Shown here piece by piece: positions 16,700 through 25,340 of a DNA stretch of 64,000 nt (its first letter is position 1; each line of letters starts with the position of its first letter). Location of the stretch: assembly GCA_026225275.1 (NCBI GenBank), contig JAMFSL010000036.1:18925-82924 (forward strand). The letters are read 5' to 3'. The DNA comes from Puia dinghuensis. Its GTDB lineage: Bacteria; Bacteroidota; Bacteroidia; Chitinophagales; Chitinophagaceae. The position numbers were made by a program, and so were the translations under genes. The notes under the pieces are model-generated. The model saw only the letters and a program-made list of their open reading frames with translations. It did not search any database and had not been told where the DNA came from.

Positions 16700-18652
16700 A
16701 TGTCTTATTCTATGAACTATCGCCCCCTGACAACCCTTTGCGGATGTCTATTACTATTTTCTGCCCTCCATGCCCAAAACCCCGGCGGCATCGGAACGAC
16801 CAACTTGATGTTTTGGCTCAGAGGTGATGCCGGCATTACCACAGGCGCCACCTTCACCTGGGCCGACCAATCAGGCCAGGGCAGGAATAGCACCCAATCC
16901 ACCGCCGCCGATCAGCCAACGGTCACCACCGCTACCACTGATTTCATCAATTATAACCCGGGCATCAAGATCGTAGCCAACCAATGGCTGATCATGGCTA
17001 ACGGCCTCAATAATGCAGGCACCACCGCCAATGAGATCTTCCTGGTCTATAAAGAATTGGCCGGCGCCCCCGATGGAATGGTCCTCGGAACGGAAGTGCC
17101 CGGTAACCGCAACTATTTCTATGGCAGCGGAGTCGTCCAATACGGGAATTCCAACAAGCCCACCACAGCAGCACCCGGCTATGTAGCGAACGCGCCGGAT
17201 ATCTTTGCCGGCAAATTCTTCAGCGCCACTGACGCAGCACAAGCCGCAAACGGAGCGGTATTCTCGGCCCTCGCGCCGGCCAGCGCACCCGCCAGTTTCA
17301 GCACACCCACCGCCATCGGAGTACAACCGTCGAATAGCGGTGGCTTTAACGCCTTCGGCTATTCGGGAAATGTCATGGAATTGGTAGGCTATAACGCCGA
17401 GATCGATCTGACAGGCACCGAAAGACAACAGGTAGAAAGCTATCTCGCCATCAAATATGGCATCACCCTCGACAGCGTAGGAACCGGCGGGAACTATTAC
17501 AACTCTGCCGGCAGCTCTGTCTACCAGGGCGGCGGCGGAACAGGTTACTTCAACGACATCCTCGGCATCGCCCGCGATGACAACGAATCCCTCCTCCAGC
17601 GGCAATCGCATCTCCTATCGGATTCGATCCGGCTTTACCTGGGTGTCACACCCCTCGCCACCACAACCAACCAGGCCAATACCGCCACTTTCAGTACCGA
17701 TAAATCCTATGTCGTCATGGGTGACAACCTGGGCAACTTATGTGGGTCAGGTAACAACGTCACCGCCAAACCTGTCGCCGTTGCCGAACGGCTGGATCGC
17801 GAATGGAAGATCACCTACAACACCACGGCCAACGTCTTTAATATGGACATCTTGCTGGCCTCATGCGCGCCCTTTTCTTCGGGTACCGGCAATACATCCG
17901 ATCTGGAACTGCTCTATTCAACGACCTCCGCTGACCTCTCGACCGGCAGTATCATGGCCAACAATACCAACGGCATGACAATTTCCCTTTCCTCCGGCGG
18001 TGTCGTCACGATCGCAGGACTCAACAACGCACTGGCGTCCATGGCTGCCGCGGTTTCCACGGGGACAACTGTTCATTTTACCCTGGCGTCTAATCAACAT
18101 GAAGTCCTTCCGCTGCAGTTGACAAATTTTTCGGCTATGGCTGAATCAGTGACTAAGTCGGTAGGGCTTAGCTGGACAGCGACGGACGCAACCGGCCTGA
18201 CCTCCTTCCAGGTGATGCGCTCTGCTGACGGCTCAAACTGGCAGCCAATCGGGCAGGTAGCCGCCTTGGAAAATGCCGCAGGGTCGAATAACTATTCGTT
18301 TACCGATTCGTCGCCACTCAGCGGCAACAATGATTATAGATTGATGATGGTCAATCTGGACGGCAGCTCATCCTGGTCATCGATTGTCAGCGTCGGCTTT
18401 CAGCCCACCTCTTCATCGATCATCCTATTCCCCAATCCTTCCTCTAACCAGGTCGTCATACAGTATCCCGGCCAGTGGCTATCGGCATCGACTATCCGTT
18501 TGTATTCGGCAATCGGCGAGGCGTTGCCCTTGCAGACCACCAGCGGCACCGGTATCGCAACCCTTTCCCTTACCGGACTGGCACAGGGAGTGTATTTCCT
18601 GCAGGTAAAAACGCCGACGGGCTGGCAAACGCTAAGGTTGCTCAGGAATTAG
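16700..18652 (+). CDS. Type IX secretion cargo protein with LamG-like N-terminus and type A sorting domain
   Basis: 650 residues. The signal peptide is about residues 1-25 (LLLFSALHAQ). The mature start, NLMFWLRGDAGITTGATFTW, with a beta-sandwich to about residue 250, is the laminin-G-like module seen in many Bacteroidota surface proteins. The middle (about 255-465) is beta-rich with the IARDDNESLLQRQSHLLSD repeat-like segment. The C-terminus (about 570-650) is a classic T9SS type A sorting domain: LFPNPSSNQVVIQY, GLAQGVYFLQV and LRLLRN. The protein is therefore predicted to cross the outer membrane through the type IX system and be attached or released. Adhesion or ligand binding is likely, but no enzyme motif is visible. 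Its last 11 bases overlap the convergent gene. Confidence 0.9.
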   Translation: MSYSMNYRPLTTLCGCLLLFSALHAQNPGGIGTTNLMFWLRGDAGITTGATFTWADQSGQGRNSTQSTAADQPTVTTATTDFINYNPGIKIVANQWLIMANGLNNAGTTANEIFLVYKELAGAPDGMVLGTEVPGNRNYFYGSGVVQYGNSNKPTTAAPGYVANAPDIFAGKFFSATDAAQAANGAVFSALAPASAPASFSTPTAIGVQPSNSGGFNAFGYSGNVMELVGYNAEIDLTGTERQQVESYLAIKYGITLDSVGTGGNYYNSAGSSVYQGGGGTGYFNDILGIARDDNESLLQRQSHLLSDSIRLYLGVTPLATTTNQANTATFSTDKSYVVMGDNLGNLCGSGNNVTAKPVAVAERLDREWKITYNTTANVFNMDILLASCAPFSSGTGNTSDLELLYSTTSADLSTGSIMANNTNGMTISLSSGGVVTIAGLNNALASMAAAVSTGTTVHFTLASNQHEVLPLQLTNFSAMAESVTKSVGLSWTATDATGLTSFQVMRSADGSNWQPIGQVAALENAAGSNNYSFTDSSPLSGNNDYRLMMVNLDGSSSWSSIVSVGFQPTSSSIILFPNPSSNQVVIQYPGQWLSASTIRLYSAIGEALPLQTTSGTGIATLSLTGLAQGVYFLQVKTPTGWQTLRLLRN

Positions 18653-19562
18653 CTACCCGGCGCGCAGGCCGCACCGGATCTTTCCGGTAGGCGGCCCATG
18701 CCGCAGTGAAAGCAGCCCCATAATAAAGGATCAGCGAGACATAGAAAAGGAACAGCAGCACGATCACAAATGCGCCCGACGAGCCGTAGATGCGTTTGAT
18801 GTTACTGGACACCAGTAACCATCCCAATAAAAACTTTCCCCCGGTGAACAACGCTCCGGTCAGCAGGGCGCCGCTACAGGTGACACCGAAAGAAAATCGC
18901 CCGTCCGGCAAATAAAGGAATAGGACGGTGATCCATCCCGTAACGATAACAAATGATATCAGTTGCCGCAGGATAAAAGATACCGCATGCCCGGCCCCGG
19001 TCCCCAATTCACCGATAGAATGACGTAGTACCATTAAAAAAGTCCCTCCTGCCACATCCACCAGGAACAACAACCCGGCCAGTACGATCAGCACAATGGC
19101 CCGCAATCTTGGCAACAGCGTATCGGCTAGCCTTCCCCCGGTTGTCTGTACTGCCCACAATTGATTGATGGAATCCTTGATCACCTTGAACAGCGTAGTG
19201 ACCACAAACAGGAGAAAGATAAATCCGCCGACAATGATATAGGTATTGGTAGCCAACTTTTGAAATCCTTGCAGTGTATCTCTGATCTGCCCCACGCCAG
19301 GATTGCCAAGGATATGGGATAGGCTCCTGAACAACCGCTCGCTGAGTTCGCCCCGGTTCAGCACGAGTCCGAAGAGCTGTATCAGGATGATGAGGATAAA
19401 AGGCAGTGAAAAACTGGTAAAGAAAGCCGTAGCCCCGGCCATCCGTAAAGGATCATTTTTTCTGAGTAGGATCAACGCATTTCGCAGTATTTGCCATCCT
19501 CTTTTCAAGACCTGTCTTTCTTGTTCATACCGCAAAATACAACCCTTCCGCTCACTCCCCAA
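18642..19562 (-). CDS. YihY/BrkB family inner-membrane protein
   Basis: Up to 306 residues with about six membrane spans and the family start RKNDPLRMAGATAFFTSFSL, plus the YLPDGRFSFGVTCSGALLTG and GSSGAFVIVLLFLFYVSLIL segments characteristic of YihY/BrkB (formerly mis-named ribonuclease BN). Function is not settled; transport has been suggested. The start is uncertain: 19562 is TTG, and another in-frame TTG at 19508 (then KRGWQILRNALILL) would give a start closer to the usual family length. Tail-to-tail with the T9SS gene with an 11-base overlap. Confidence 0.9.
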   Translation of the reverse strand: MGSERKGCILRYEQERQVLKRGWQILRNALILLRKNDPLRMAGATAFFTSFSLPFILIILIQLFGLVLNRGELSERLFRSLSHILGNPGVGQIRDTLQGFQKLATNTYIIVGGFIFLLFVVTTLFKVIKDSINQLWAVQTTGGRLADTLLPRLRAIVLIVLAGLLFLVDVAGGTFLMVLRHSIGELGTGAGHAVSFILRQLISFVIVTGWITVLFLYLPDGRFSFGVTCSGALLTGALFTGGKFLLGWLLVSSNIKRIYGSSGAFVIVLLFLFYVSLILYYGAAFTAAWAAYRKDPVRPARRVANS

Positions 19563-19648
19563 AATACCCTCTCTCCCCCACTCCCAATAAATACCAGTTT
19601 AGCCTAAATTAATGAACAGCAGGACAAACACAAAACCTTATCCCGTTC

Positions 19649-19656
19649 TAACTTTG
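19649..19656 (+). promoter_or_regulatory. Bacteroidota -7 promoter element TAACTTTG
   Basis: Exact match to TAnnTTTG, 23 bases before the ATG of the GH53 gene. No clear TTTG lies at the -33 position. The position supports ATG 19680 as the start rather than the in-frame TTG at 19668. Confidence 0.45.
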
Positions 19657-19679
19657 ACCCCTCAACTTTGCCTTGCTAT

Positions 19680-20753
19680 ATGAAATTAAATACTAATGCT
19701 TACCTCCCGGCATGGTTAATTACATGCTGTCTCCTGGTATTCGCCACCACCAGCTGTTCCAAAATGGCAGCCAAAACCTCATCCTCTTCTTCTGACTCCA
19801 GTCAACCCGGCACGACGGCTACCGATACGACGGCTTCATCGTCCTTTGCCTACGGATCTGACGTCAGCTGGGTCACCGAGATGGAGGATTCCGGTTATCA
19901 GTTCTATAATAATAGCGGCACCCAGCAGGACCTCTTCACCATCCTCGGCGGGAAAGGCATCAATGCGATCCGGCTGCGGGTATGGGTCAACCCCGCCGGC
20001 GGCTGGTGCAATACGGCGGATGTCGTCAATAAAGCGTTGAGAGCCACTGCCGTCGGAATGAAAATCCTCATCGACTTTCACTACAGCGATACCTGGGCCG
20101 ACCCCGGTGACCAGAACATACCCGCCGCCTGGGCTAACGAAACTTTTACCCAACTGACAGCAACAGTATACAGTTATACGGTGGGCGTCTTGGATACCCT
20201 CCGGCAAAACGGCATCACCCCGACCTGGGTACAGATAGGCAACGAGACCAACAACGGAATGCTCTGGCCCGACGGCGAGGCATCCCTCAACATGCCGCAA
20301 TATGCCTCGCTGGTCAGTAGCAGCTACAACGCTTCCAAATCAGTATTTCCCTCATGTAAAGTGATCGTTCACCTGGCCAACGGCTACGACAGTACTGATT
20401 TTGAGTGGCTGTTCGATGGGCTCAAAGCCAATGGCGCTTCCTGGGACATCATCGGGATGTCTTTGTACCCAACTGCCGGTAATTATGCGACCTATGATGC
20501 CCAATGCCAGTCCAATATGCAGATAATGCAATCCCGTTACGGCAAGCAGGTTATGATCTGCGAAGTGGGCTTCGCGGAAAACGATCCCACGGATGCCGAA
20601 GCTTTCCTGAAAGATATTATCACCAAAACCCGGGAAGTAGGCGGCCTCGGCGTCTTTTACTGGGAACCGGAATGCTACAATAATTGGCAGGGCTATGGCC
20701 TGGGCGCCTTCAGCAGTAACGGCGCACCGACCGCCGCCATGGACGCTTTCTAA
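19680..20753 (+). CDS. GH53 arabinogalactan endo-beta-1,4-galactanase, lipoprotein
   Basis: 357 residues. A lipoprotein signal (LITCCLLVFATTSC, Cys26) is followed by a Ser/Thr-rich linker to about residue 55, as expected for a surface-anchored enzyme. The GH53 (beta/alpha)8 barrel follows: GSDVSWVTEMEDSG, then GINAIRLRVWVNPAGGWCNT, MKILIDFHYSDTWADPGDQ, TWVQIGNETNNGMLWPDG with the acid/base Glu189, and VMICEVGFAEND with the nucleophile Glu295. The late GVFYWEPECYNNW segment is also conserved. It cuts beta-1,4-galactan side chains of pectin or type I arabinogalactan into oligosaccharides. No SusCD is adjacent, so it acts as an isolated enzyme gene under its own promoter. It fits the pectin theme of the GH28 domain at 2.2-5.9 kb. 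Confidence 0.95.
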   Translation: MKLNTNAYLPAWLITCCLLVFATTSCSKMAAKTSSSSSDSSQPGTTATDTTASSSFAYGSDVSWVTEMEDSGYQFYNNSGTQQDLFTILGGKGINAIRLRVWVNPAGGWCNTADVVNKALRATAVGMKILIDFHYSDTWADPGDQNIPAAWANETFTQLTATVYSYTVGVLDTLRQNGITPTWVQIGNETNNGMLWPDGEASLNMPQYASLVSSSYNASKSVFPSCKVIVHLANGYDSTDFEWLFDGLKANGASWDIIGMSLYPTAGNYATYDAQCQSNMQIMQSRYGKQVMICEVGFAENDPTDAEAFLKDIITKTREVGGLGVFYWEPECYNNWQGYGLGAFSSNGAPTAAMDAF

Positions 20754-20866
20754 CCCTCCCAACTCCGCCAAGTTACCCGTAAAAAAAATGTCAGATTCCG
20801 TGACCGCAAACCCATTTCTTTCGTTCCTATTCAGGTAGCTTTATAGACAATTACCAAACTTCCGCT

Positions 20867-22804
20867 ATGACTCGGCCGGAAATGAATGTATGGTTAGTAG
20901 TTTTAGCGATAATTTCCGCGCTGTCCGCAGCAGGACAATCGCAGTCCTGCCCGATCAATATCAATTTTTCCGCCGGCGCCCTTACCCATTGGCAGGCCTA
21001 TACGGGTAACAATAAAGGGGGCAACGGACCCACCGCAATCATAGCAGTATATGATTCCAACCAATCAGCCCCCAATGGAACGATCGGCGCAACCACCCTT
21101 CCTGAATACGACCTCCCGGGAGTCAGCGGTATCAGGGTCATCACCAACCAGGGTACCGACGCCTTTGGCGGCTTCCCGATGATTCCAACCATCAACGGCT
21201 ATACCTACAATTATTCCATCCTGTTAGGATCGACATCTGTTTCTAATCAGCAAACAAATGAGCCACCCACCGGATCGCTGGCTGCGCCAGCCAGTGGTCC
21301 ACAAGGCGGCTATGTCCGTGGGATAAGTTATCTTATCAATGTCCCCCCCGGCCCATCTACAGTTCCCTATACGATGACGTATGCCTATGCCATGGTGCTG
21401 GAAAACGGCACCCATCCTTCGGACGAGCAACCGATGGCCCGGGCGATAGTAAGTATTCCCGGAGGGGTGATCGATTGTGCTTCGCCTGCTTATTTCCTTC
21501 CGACAGATGGTAATGGACTCGATTCCGCAACCGCCCGGGCCAATGGATTCTCCCCAAGTTCCGTACCTACCCCGAATGCCTCGCATAGTCCGGGGGGTAA
21601 TGCCGGAATGTACCTGCGGGATGTCTGGACAAAAGGATGGACAGAGGTTACTTTCGACCTGTCTCCTTATCGGGGGCAACAGGTATCGCTGACTTTCGAA
21701 GCGGACAATTGTGTGCCGGGCGGGCATTTTGCCTATGCCTATTTTGCCCTTAGAGATATTTGCGCGGGACTTCAGATCAATGGAGATACGCTTGTCTGTA
21801 CCAACAGCGTGGTACAATATTCCATTCCTTCCCTGAATGGTGCATCCTATAATTGGTCTGCTCCCGCCGGCTGGATGATTGATTCCGGCGCCAACGGAAA
21901 CATGGTCACCGTCACTGCTGGTCCGCAGCCCGGATGGATGGTCGCCAATGAGACGAATAGCTGCACAAGTTTGACGGACAGCTTATTCGTGCACCTATAT
22001 AAAGGAGCTCTTCCTCAGGCAGAGATCGATCCCCGCGATACGACTGTCTGTTATGGCGAGACGGCGCCATTACACGCCCTCATTACAACCGGCACCTCCT
22101 ACACCTGGATAAGCCCCGGACCCTTTCCCACGCGAAAGAACGGCGCCATCTCATCCTTGCCATTTACCACCACCTTCCCCGCTGCTCCCCGGCAAACGGC
22201 GGATTATATTTTGACTATCCTGAATGAGGGTTGCCCGATACCCCTTAGAGATACCTTTACCGTGACCATTGTCCCACCCATCCGGGTGAACCCTGGTAAT
22301 GATACCCTGGTGGTCGTCAATGAACCCCTCTACTTCCAGGCAACAAGCAGCGACGTGTATCTGGACACCTATCAATGGTCTCCGTCCACGGATCTTAGCA
22401 ACCCCGACACAGCAGACCCCATTGGCCTGTATGGATCTGATATGGACAGTATCTCTTATCTGGTAAAAGCAACCGATATTTTCGGCTGTTACGGCACGGC
22501 TACGGTGAAAGTAACAATCGCACGCACGGCGGCGAACATTTTTGTGCCCAACGCATTCACCCCGACAGCAAATAGCAATAACCTGTTCCGGCCTGTTTGC
22601 TTCGGCATATCCTCGCTGGACTATTTCCAGGTGTTTAACCGCTGGGGCCAACTGGTATACAGCACCTCGCAAATTGGCCAGGGATGGGATGGCAGGATAC
22701 AGGGAAAATTACAGGAAAGCAATGCCTATCTGTGGACAGTGAAGGGGACAGATTACACGGGCAGAGTCATTTCAAAAAAAGGAACAGTCGTACTGATCAG
22801 ATGA
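20867..22804 (+). CDS. Gliding-motility-type secreted protein with CHU_C C-terminal domain (type IX, type B)
   Basis: 645 residues; signal peptide in the first 25 (VWLVVLAIISALSAAGQSQS), with ATG 20882 as an alternative start. The first about 300 residues form a beta-rich domain with conserved Cys, ending in VSLTFEADNCVPGGHFAYAY and ALRDICAG. Two or three PKD/Ig-like domains follow (Cys-containing, NSVVQYSIPSLNGASYNWSA and DTTVCYGETAPLHALITTG). The last about 90 residues are the CHU_C domain: IFVPNAFTPTANSNNLFRPV, FQVFNRWGQLVYST, GWDG and AYLWTVKGTDYTG. This domain marks type IX secretion substrates linked to gliding or surface attachment. The exact ligand is unknown. Confidence 0.92.
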   Translation: MTRPEMNVWLVVLAIISALSAAGQSQSCPININFSAGALTHWQAYTGNNKGGNGPTAIIAVYDSNQSAPNGTIGATTLPEYDLPGVSGIRVITNQGTDAFGGFPMIPTINGYTYNYSILLGSTSVSNQQTNEPPTGSLAAPASGPQGGYVRGISYLINVPPGPSTVPYTMTYAYAMVLENGTHPSDEQPMARAIVSIPGGVIDCASPAYFLPTDGNGLDSATARANGFSPSSVPTPNASHSPGGNAGMYLRDVWTKGWTEVTFDLSPYRGQQVSLTFEADNCVPGGHFAYAYFALRDICAGLQINGDTLVCTNSVVQYSIPSLNGASYNWSAPAGWMIDSGANGNMVTVTAGPQPGWMVANETNSCTSLTDSLFVHLYKGALPQAEIDPRDTTVCYGETAPLHALITTGTSYTWISPGPFPTRKNGAISSLPFTTTFPAAPRQTADYILTILNEGCPIPLRDTFTVTIVPPIRVNPGNDTLVVVNEPLYFQATSSDVYLDTYQWSPSTDLSNPDTADPIGLYGSDMDSISYLVKATDIFGCYGTATVKVTIARTAANIFVPNAFTPTANSNNLFRPVCFGISSLDYFQVFNRWGQLVYSTSQIGQGWDGRIQGKLQESNAYLWTVKGTDYTGRVISKKGTVVLIR

Positions 22805-22812
22805 AAAAAAGT

Positions 22813-22820
22813 TACATTTG
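22813..22820 (+). promoter_or_regulatory. Bacteroidota -7 promoter element TACATTTG
   Basis: Exact TAnnTTTG match 25 bases before the next ATG and just after the preceding stop (22804). It indicates that the DUF4833 gene has its own promoter although the gap between the genes is only 41 bases. Confidence 0.5.
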
Positions 22821-22845
22821 GGACTAACCAGATTAACTCTTACGC

Positions 22846-23391
22846 ATGAACCGTCCTGTTCTTTTAATAGCCAGCCTTCTCTTGATTTGTATCACTATAA
22901 GATCCAGCGCACAGGATACCTTGAAATTTCCCACACCCACCGGCAACGACAATCAATTGTTTTTCTTACAGCGAAGTCAAAACACCAACACGGTGGTCTA
23001 TGAATTGAACATAAAGAACGGCATGCCAGACTCGTTAGCACCTGTTCATATCTTTTGGATTTGTTATGCAGAGAAATCACAAAGGGAAGAACTCACAGCG
23101 ATTCAGCGAAAATATGCCTATGGGTTGTCGACCAAATACATCGCCAAAGACCATTATGAACTCAGACTCCTGGCCAAAAAAACCCATGTAATGGATTTAG
23201 TGATGGGGCCGGATCAAAAATTCCATGTCTACGATCAGATCAACGGCAAACGCGCCATCCTCTCCAGAATGTACCTTCAGATCCATGGCGGCTCCCCGTT
23301 TTCTCCCAACATCCAGTATGTGCTCCTCGACGGAATTGATCCTGAGACCGGGACGCCAGTCGAAGAAAAAAGAACCGGTGTAGCCCATTAG
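22846..23391 (+). CDS. DUF4833 domain secreted protein
   Basis: 181 residues with a signal peptide (VLLIASLLLICITIRSSAQ). The mature part fits the DUF4833 family in length and pattern: LFFLQRSQNTNTVVYELNIK, then PVHIFWICYAEKSQREELTA and AILSRMYLQIHGGSPFSPNI near the end. Function of the family is unknown; proteins are small, periplasmic and beta-rich. Four bases of the 3' end, including the stop, overlap the stop of the convergent encapsulin gene. Confidence 0.85.
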   Translation: MNRPVLLIASLLLICITIRSSAQDTLKFPTPTGNDNQLFFLQRSQNTNTVVYELNIKNGMPDSLAPVHIFWICYAEKSQREELTAIQRKYAYGLSTKYIAKDHYELRLLAKKTHVMDLVMGPDQKFHVYDQINGKRAILSRMYLQIHGGSPFSPNIQYVLLDGIDPETGTPVEEKRTGVAH

Positions 23392-24194
23392 ACAATAGCC
23401 AGTGTCAGCGCTACCGCAGCCTCGGTCGTCAATAACCGGAAGGTGAAACTTTCCTGCAGATAGAGCCTGACGCTGGTCTCGGAATGACTAAGATAACCGA
23501 TGGATATGTCCTGACCAAGATCCAACTCGAAATCACCCCCGCGTGTACTCAGCACGAAACCACCCTTGATCGCCGGAGCCCAGATGATATCCCCATCGAT
23601 AAGCCGCTGAATATGCTGCAGAACAGGATACCCTTCATCACTGCCACCGAAGACAGCCGTGTAGGATTCGGCGCCCAGCACCAGCGCATAAGGACCATTG
23701 ACCCCCGCAAGCCGTAATTGACTCACCGCCTGTGCAACTACATCCGGGTAACCCCGCACATTGGAAGGAAGCGTCAATATCGGATTACTGGTACCCTGCC
23801 GGATACCCTGGATCCCCGCCGCATTGTATCCTTCGAAGACCGAGTTATCTTCCGCAAACGCTATTTTCTGCGCCGCATCCTTCACCGCCGACCAGTCCGA
23901 ATCCTCCGCGCCGCGTTCAACATCGTCAACCGCCTGGCGGGCGAGTTCGAATGGAACCCGAAGCTCCACCAAAGCCTTCACTTCGCGCCGCACAGCCTGG
24001 ATCCCTTCACCAGGCGCCGGAATTCCCTGCGTATGCCCCGTGCCGACCGCCGGGAAGTCAAAACCTTTTGGGCCTTCTACATCCACTACCCGTCGTGCTG
24101 CCAGATGCCGCTTGAGGGTGCGCCGTGCTTCTTCTTCGATTTCCGCCCAGGCCGCGTCTGAAATAGGAGCTAGTTCCCGATAAAGATTATTCAT
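23388..24194 (-). CDS. Family 1 encapsulin nanocompartment shell protein (linocin M18-like)
   Basis: 268 residues, the normal length for a family 1 encapsulin with the HK97 phage-capsid fold. Family marks include the N-terminal RELAPISDAAWAEIEEEARR helix, HLAARRVVDVEGPKGFDFPA, the E-loop region with VRREVKALVELRVPFELARQ, the P-domain DNSVFEGYNAAGIQGI, and the C-terminal DLGQDISIGYLSHSETSVRL and ESFTFRLLTTEAAVAL. Such shells self-assemble (typically 60 subunits, about 24 nm) around cargo enzymes. The start overlaps the end of the DyP peroxidase gene by 8 bases, so the two are translated from one mRNA with cargo first and shell second, the classic order. Convergent end shares 4 bases with the DUF4833 gene. 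Confidence 0.96.
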   Translation of the reverse strand: MNNLYRELAPISDAAWAEIEEEARRTLKRHLAARRVVDVEGPKGFDFPAVGTGHTQGIPAPGEGIQAVRREVKALVELRVPFELARQAVDDVERGAEDSDWSAVKDAAQKIAFAEDNSVFEGYNAAGIQGIRQGTSNPILTLPSNVRGYPDVVAQAVSQLRLAGVNGPYALVLGAESYTAVFGGSDEGYPVLQHIQRLIDGDIIWAPAIKGGFVLSTRGGDFELDLGQDISIGYLSHSETSVRLYLQESFTFRLLTTEAAVALTLAIV

Positions 24195-25212
24195 ATCCTG
24201 CTTCTTTTTTTAATGATCCGATAGATAATGACCCGTCGCCCACCCCAACCACAACAGGGGCAGAAGCAACGACCTCCGGAGCCGATGCCCCCGATGCAAC
24301 ATTCTTCAAAAAGGATGCCGTAGGAACAAAAAACAGACTCCCGGTCTTTGCTGTGCTGAAATCCAGCAACCGGTCGTAATTCCCTGCCGGCGAACCGATA
24401 AACATGGCATCCAGCATCTTCTTTACTGTGCTGAACGTACTCGCATAAGCGATGAAATAAGTACCCATCTCATTGTTGGACATATTCCCAAAAGGCATAT
24501 TGTCCCGGAGGACCTTGAGATCGTCACCGACATTGGCCAGGGCACTATGAGAATTGGAAGGCTTTACTTCATCGGACATTTCAACGTCATTCTCTTTATA
24601 CCTTCCGAATACTTTTTCCTGTTCCTCGACAGGCAGCGCCTTAAACGCCTTCAGATCATGAATATACTTTTGAACAAACAGATAACTCCCCCCCTTATAG
24701 GCAGGATCATCATCGCCTATCAGCCCAAAAAAAGCACGTTTTTCGCCTTCAGGATTTTCGGTACCATCCACAAACCCCAAAATAGACCGGCCATCCCAAT
24801 ACCTGAACCCATGAACCTCTTCGACACTGACCGCCACCGGGTCCAGAATTTGAGCCAGGGCGGCCGCCATATCGTAACAAATACTGCTGGTGGCCCCCTT
24901 GATATGGAAATGCAGATCGCCCCGGGTAGCCACGGCCGTGTGTTTCGCACCGGCGATGGGCATGAAATTCTCCAGTTCCTTTGGCAGCGGGACCGGGAGA
25001 CCAAGCCGATGCCACGCATCATACCCAATCCCCATCACACAAGACGTCGCGGAGTGGGGAAATCGAATCTCGTTTGAATTATTAATATTGATAACTAATG
25101 CACAAATCCTTTCAAAAACGGCTCCGACATTCTGGTCCTTCTTAAAATTCCAGACCAGGAAGATGGTATTCTCACCAGGATAATCCAGTACATTCTGCGA
25201 CTCTGGGTTCAT
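24187..25212 (-). CDS. DyP-type heme peroxidase, encapsulin cargo with C-terminal targeting peptide
   Basis: 341 residues from ATG 25212. This start is preferred over the longer in-frame start (25305) because a -7 box lies at 25246-25253, downstream of that longer start. DyP marks: the GFVDGTENP motif with distal Asp149, a probable heme-ligand His near residue 222 (KPSNSHSAL), Arg236 in VLRDNMPFG, and the late FIAYASTFSTVKKMLDAMF and NYDRLLDFSTAKTGSLFFVP stretches. After an Ala/Val-rich linker (about 303-327) the protein ends with GDGSLSIGSLKKEAGYE; SLSIGSLK matches the classic encapsulin cargo-loading peptide that docks on the inside of the shell. The enzyme would oxidise substrates with peroxide inside the nanocompartment. 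The native substrate of such systems is not known. Confidence 0.96.
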   Translation of the reverse strand: MNPESQNVLDYPGENTIFLVWNFKKDQNVGAVFERICALVININNSNEIRFPHSATSCVMGIGYDAWHRLGLPVPLPKELENFMPIAGAKHTAVATRGDLHFHIKGATSSICYDMAAALAQILDPVAVSVEEVHGFRYWDGRSILGFVDGTENPEGEKRAFFGLIGDDDPAYKGGSYLFVQKYIHDLKAFKALPVEEQEKVFGRYKENDVEMSDEVKPSNSHSALANVGDDLKVLRDNMPFGNMSNNEMGTYFIAYASTFSTVKKMLDAMFIGSPAGNYDRLLDFSTAKTGSLFFVPTASFLKNVASGASAPEVVASAPVVVGVGDGSLSIGSLKKEAGYE

Positions 25213-25245
25213 ATTTTGACTATATACACACTGATATGTGTTTTG

Positions 25246-25253
25246 CAAATTTA
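25246..25253 (-). promoter_or_regulatory. -7 promoter element TAAATTTG of the DyP-encapsulin operon
   Basis: On the minus strand TAAATTTG fits TAnnTTTG exactly. A TTTG lies upstream with a 23-base spacer, a little longer than usual. Transcription would start near 25239, giving a leader of about 27 bases. A 5-6-5 inverted repeat, ACACA-N6-TGTGT (25226-25241), overlaps the predicted start and could be a repressor site. Confidence 0.5.
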
Positions 25254-25340
25254 CGCTTTCTCTGATATCTGCTCCCCAAAGATCTCTAAAATTCCCTATC
25301 TTCAATACGCCGGTTGCTCGCTATTCACTCAACACCATCT

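Noticed and set aside
25213..25305. Longer N-terminus of the DyP peroxidase from 25305
   Set aside because: The extra residues are not part of the DyP family and lie upstream of a good -7 promoter box at 25246-25253.
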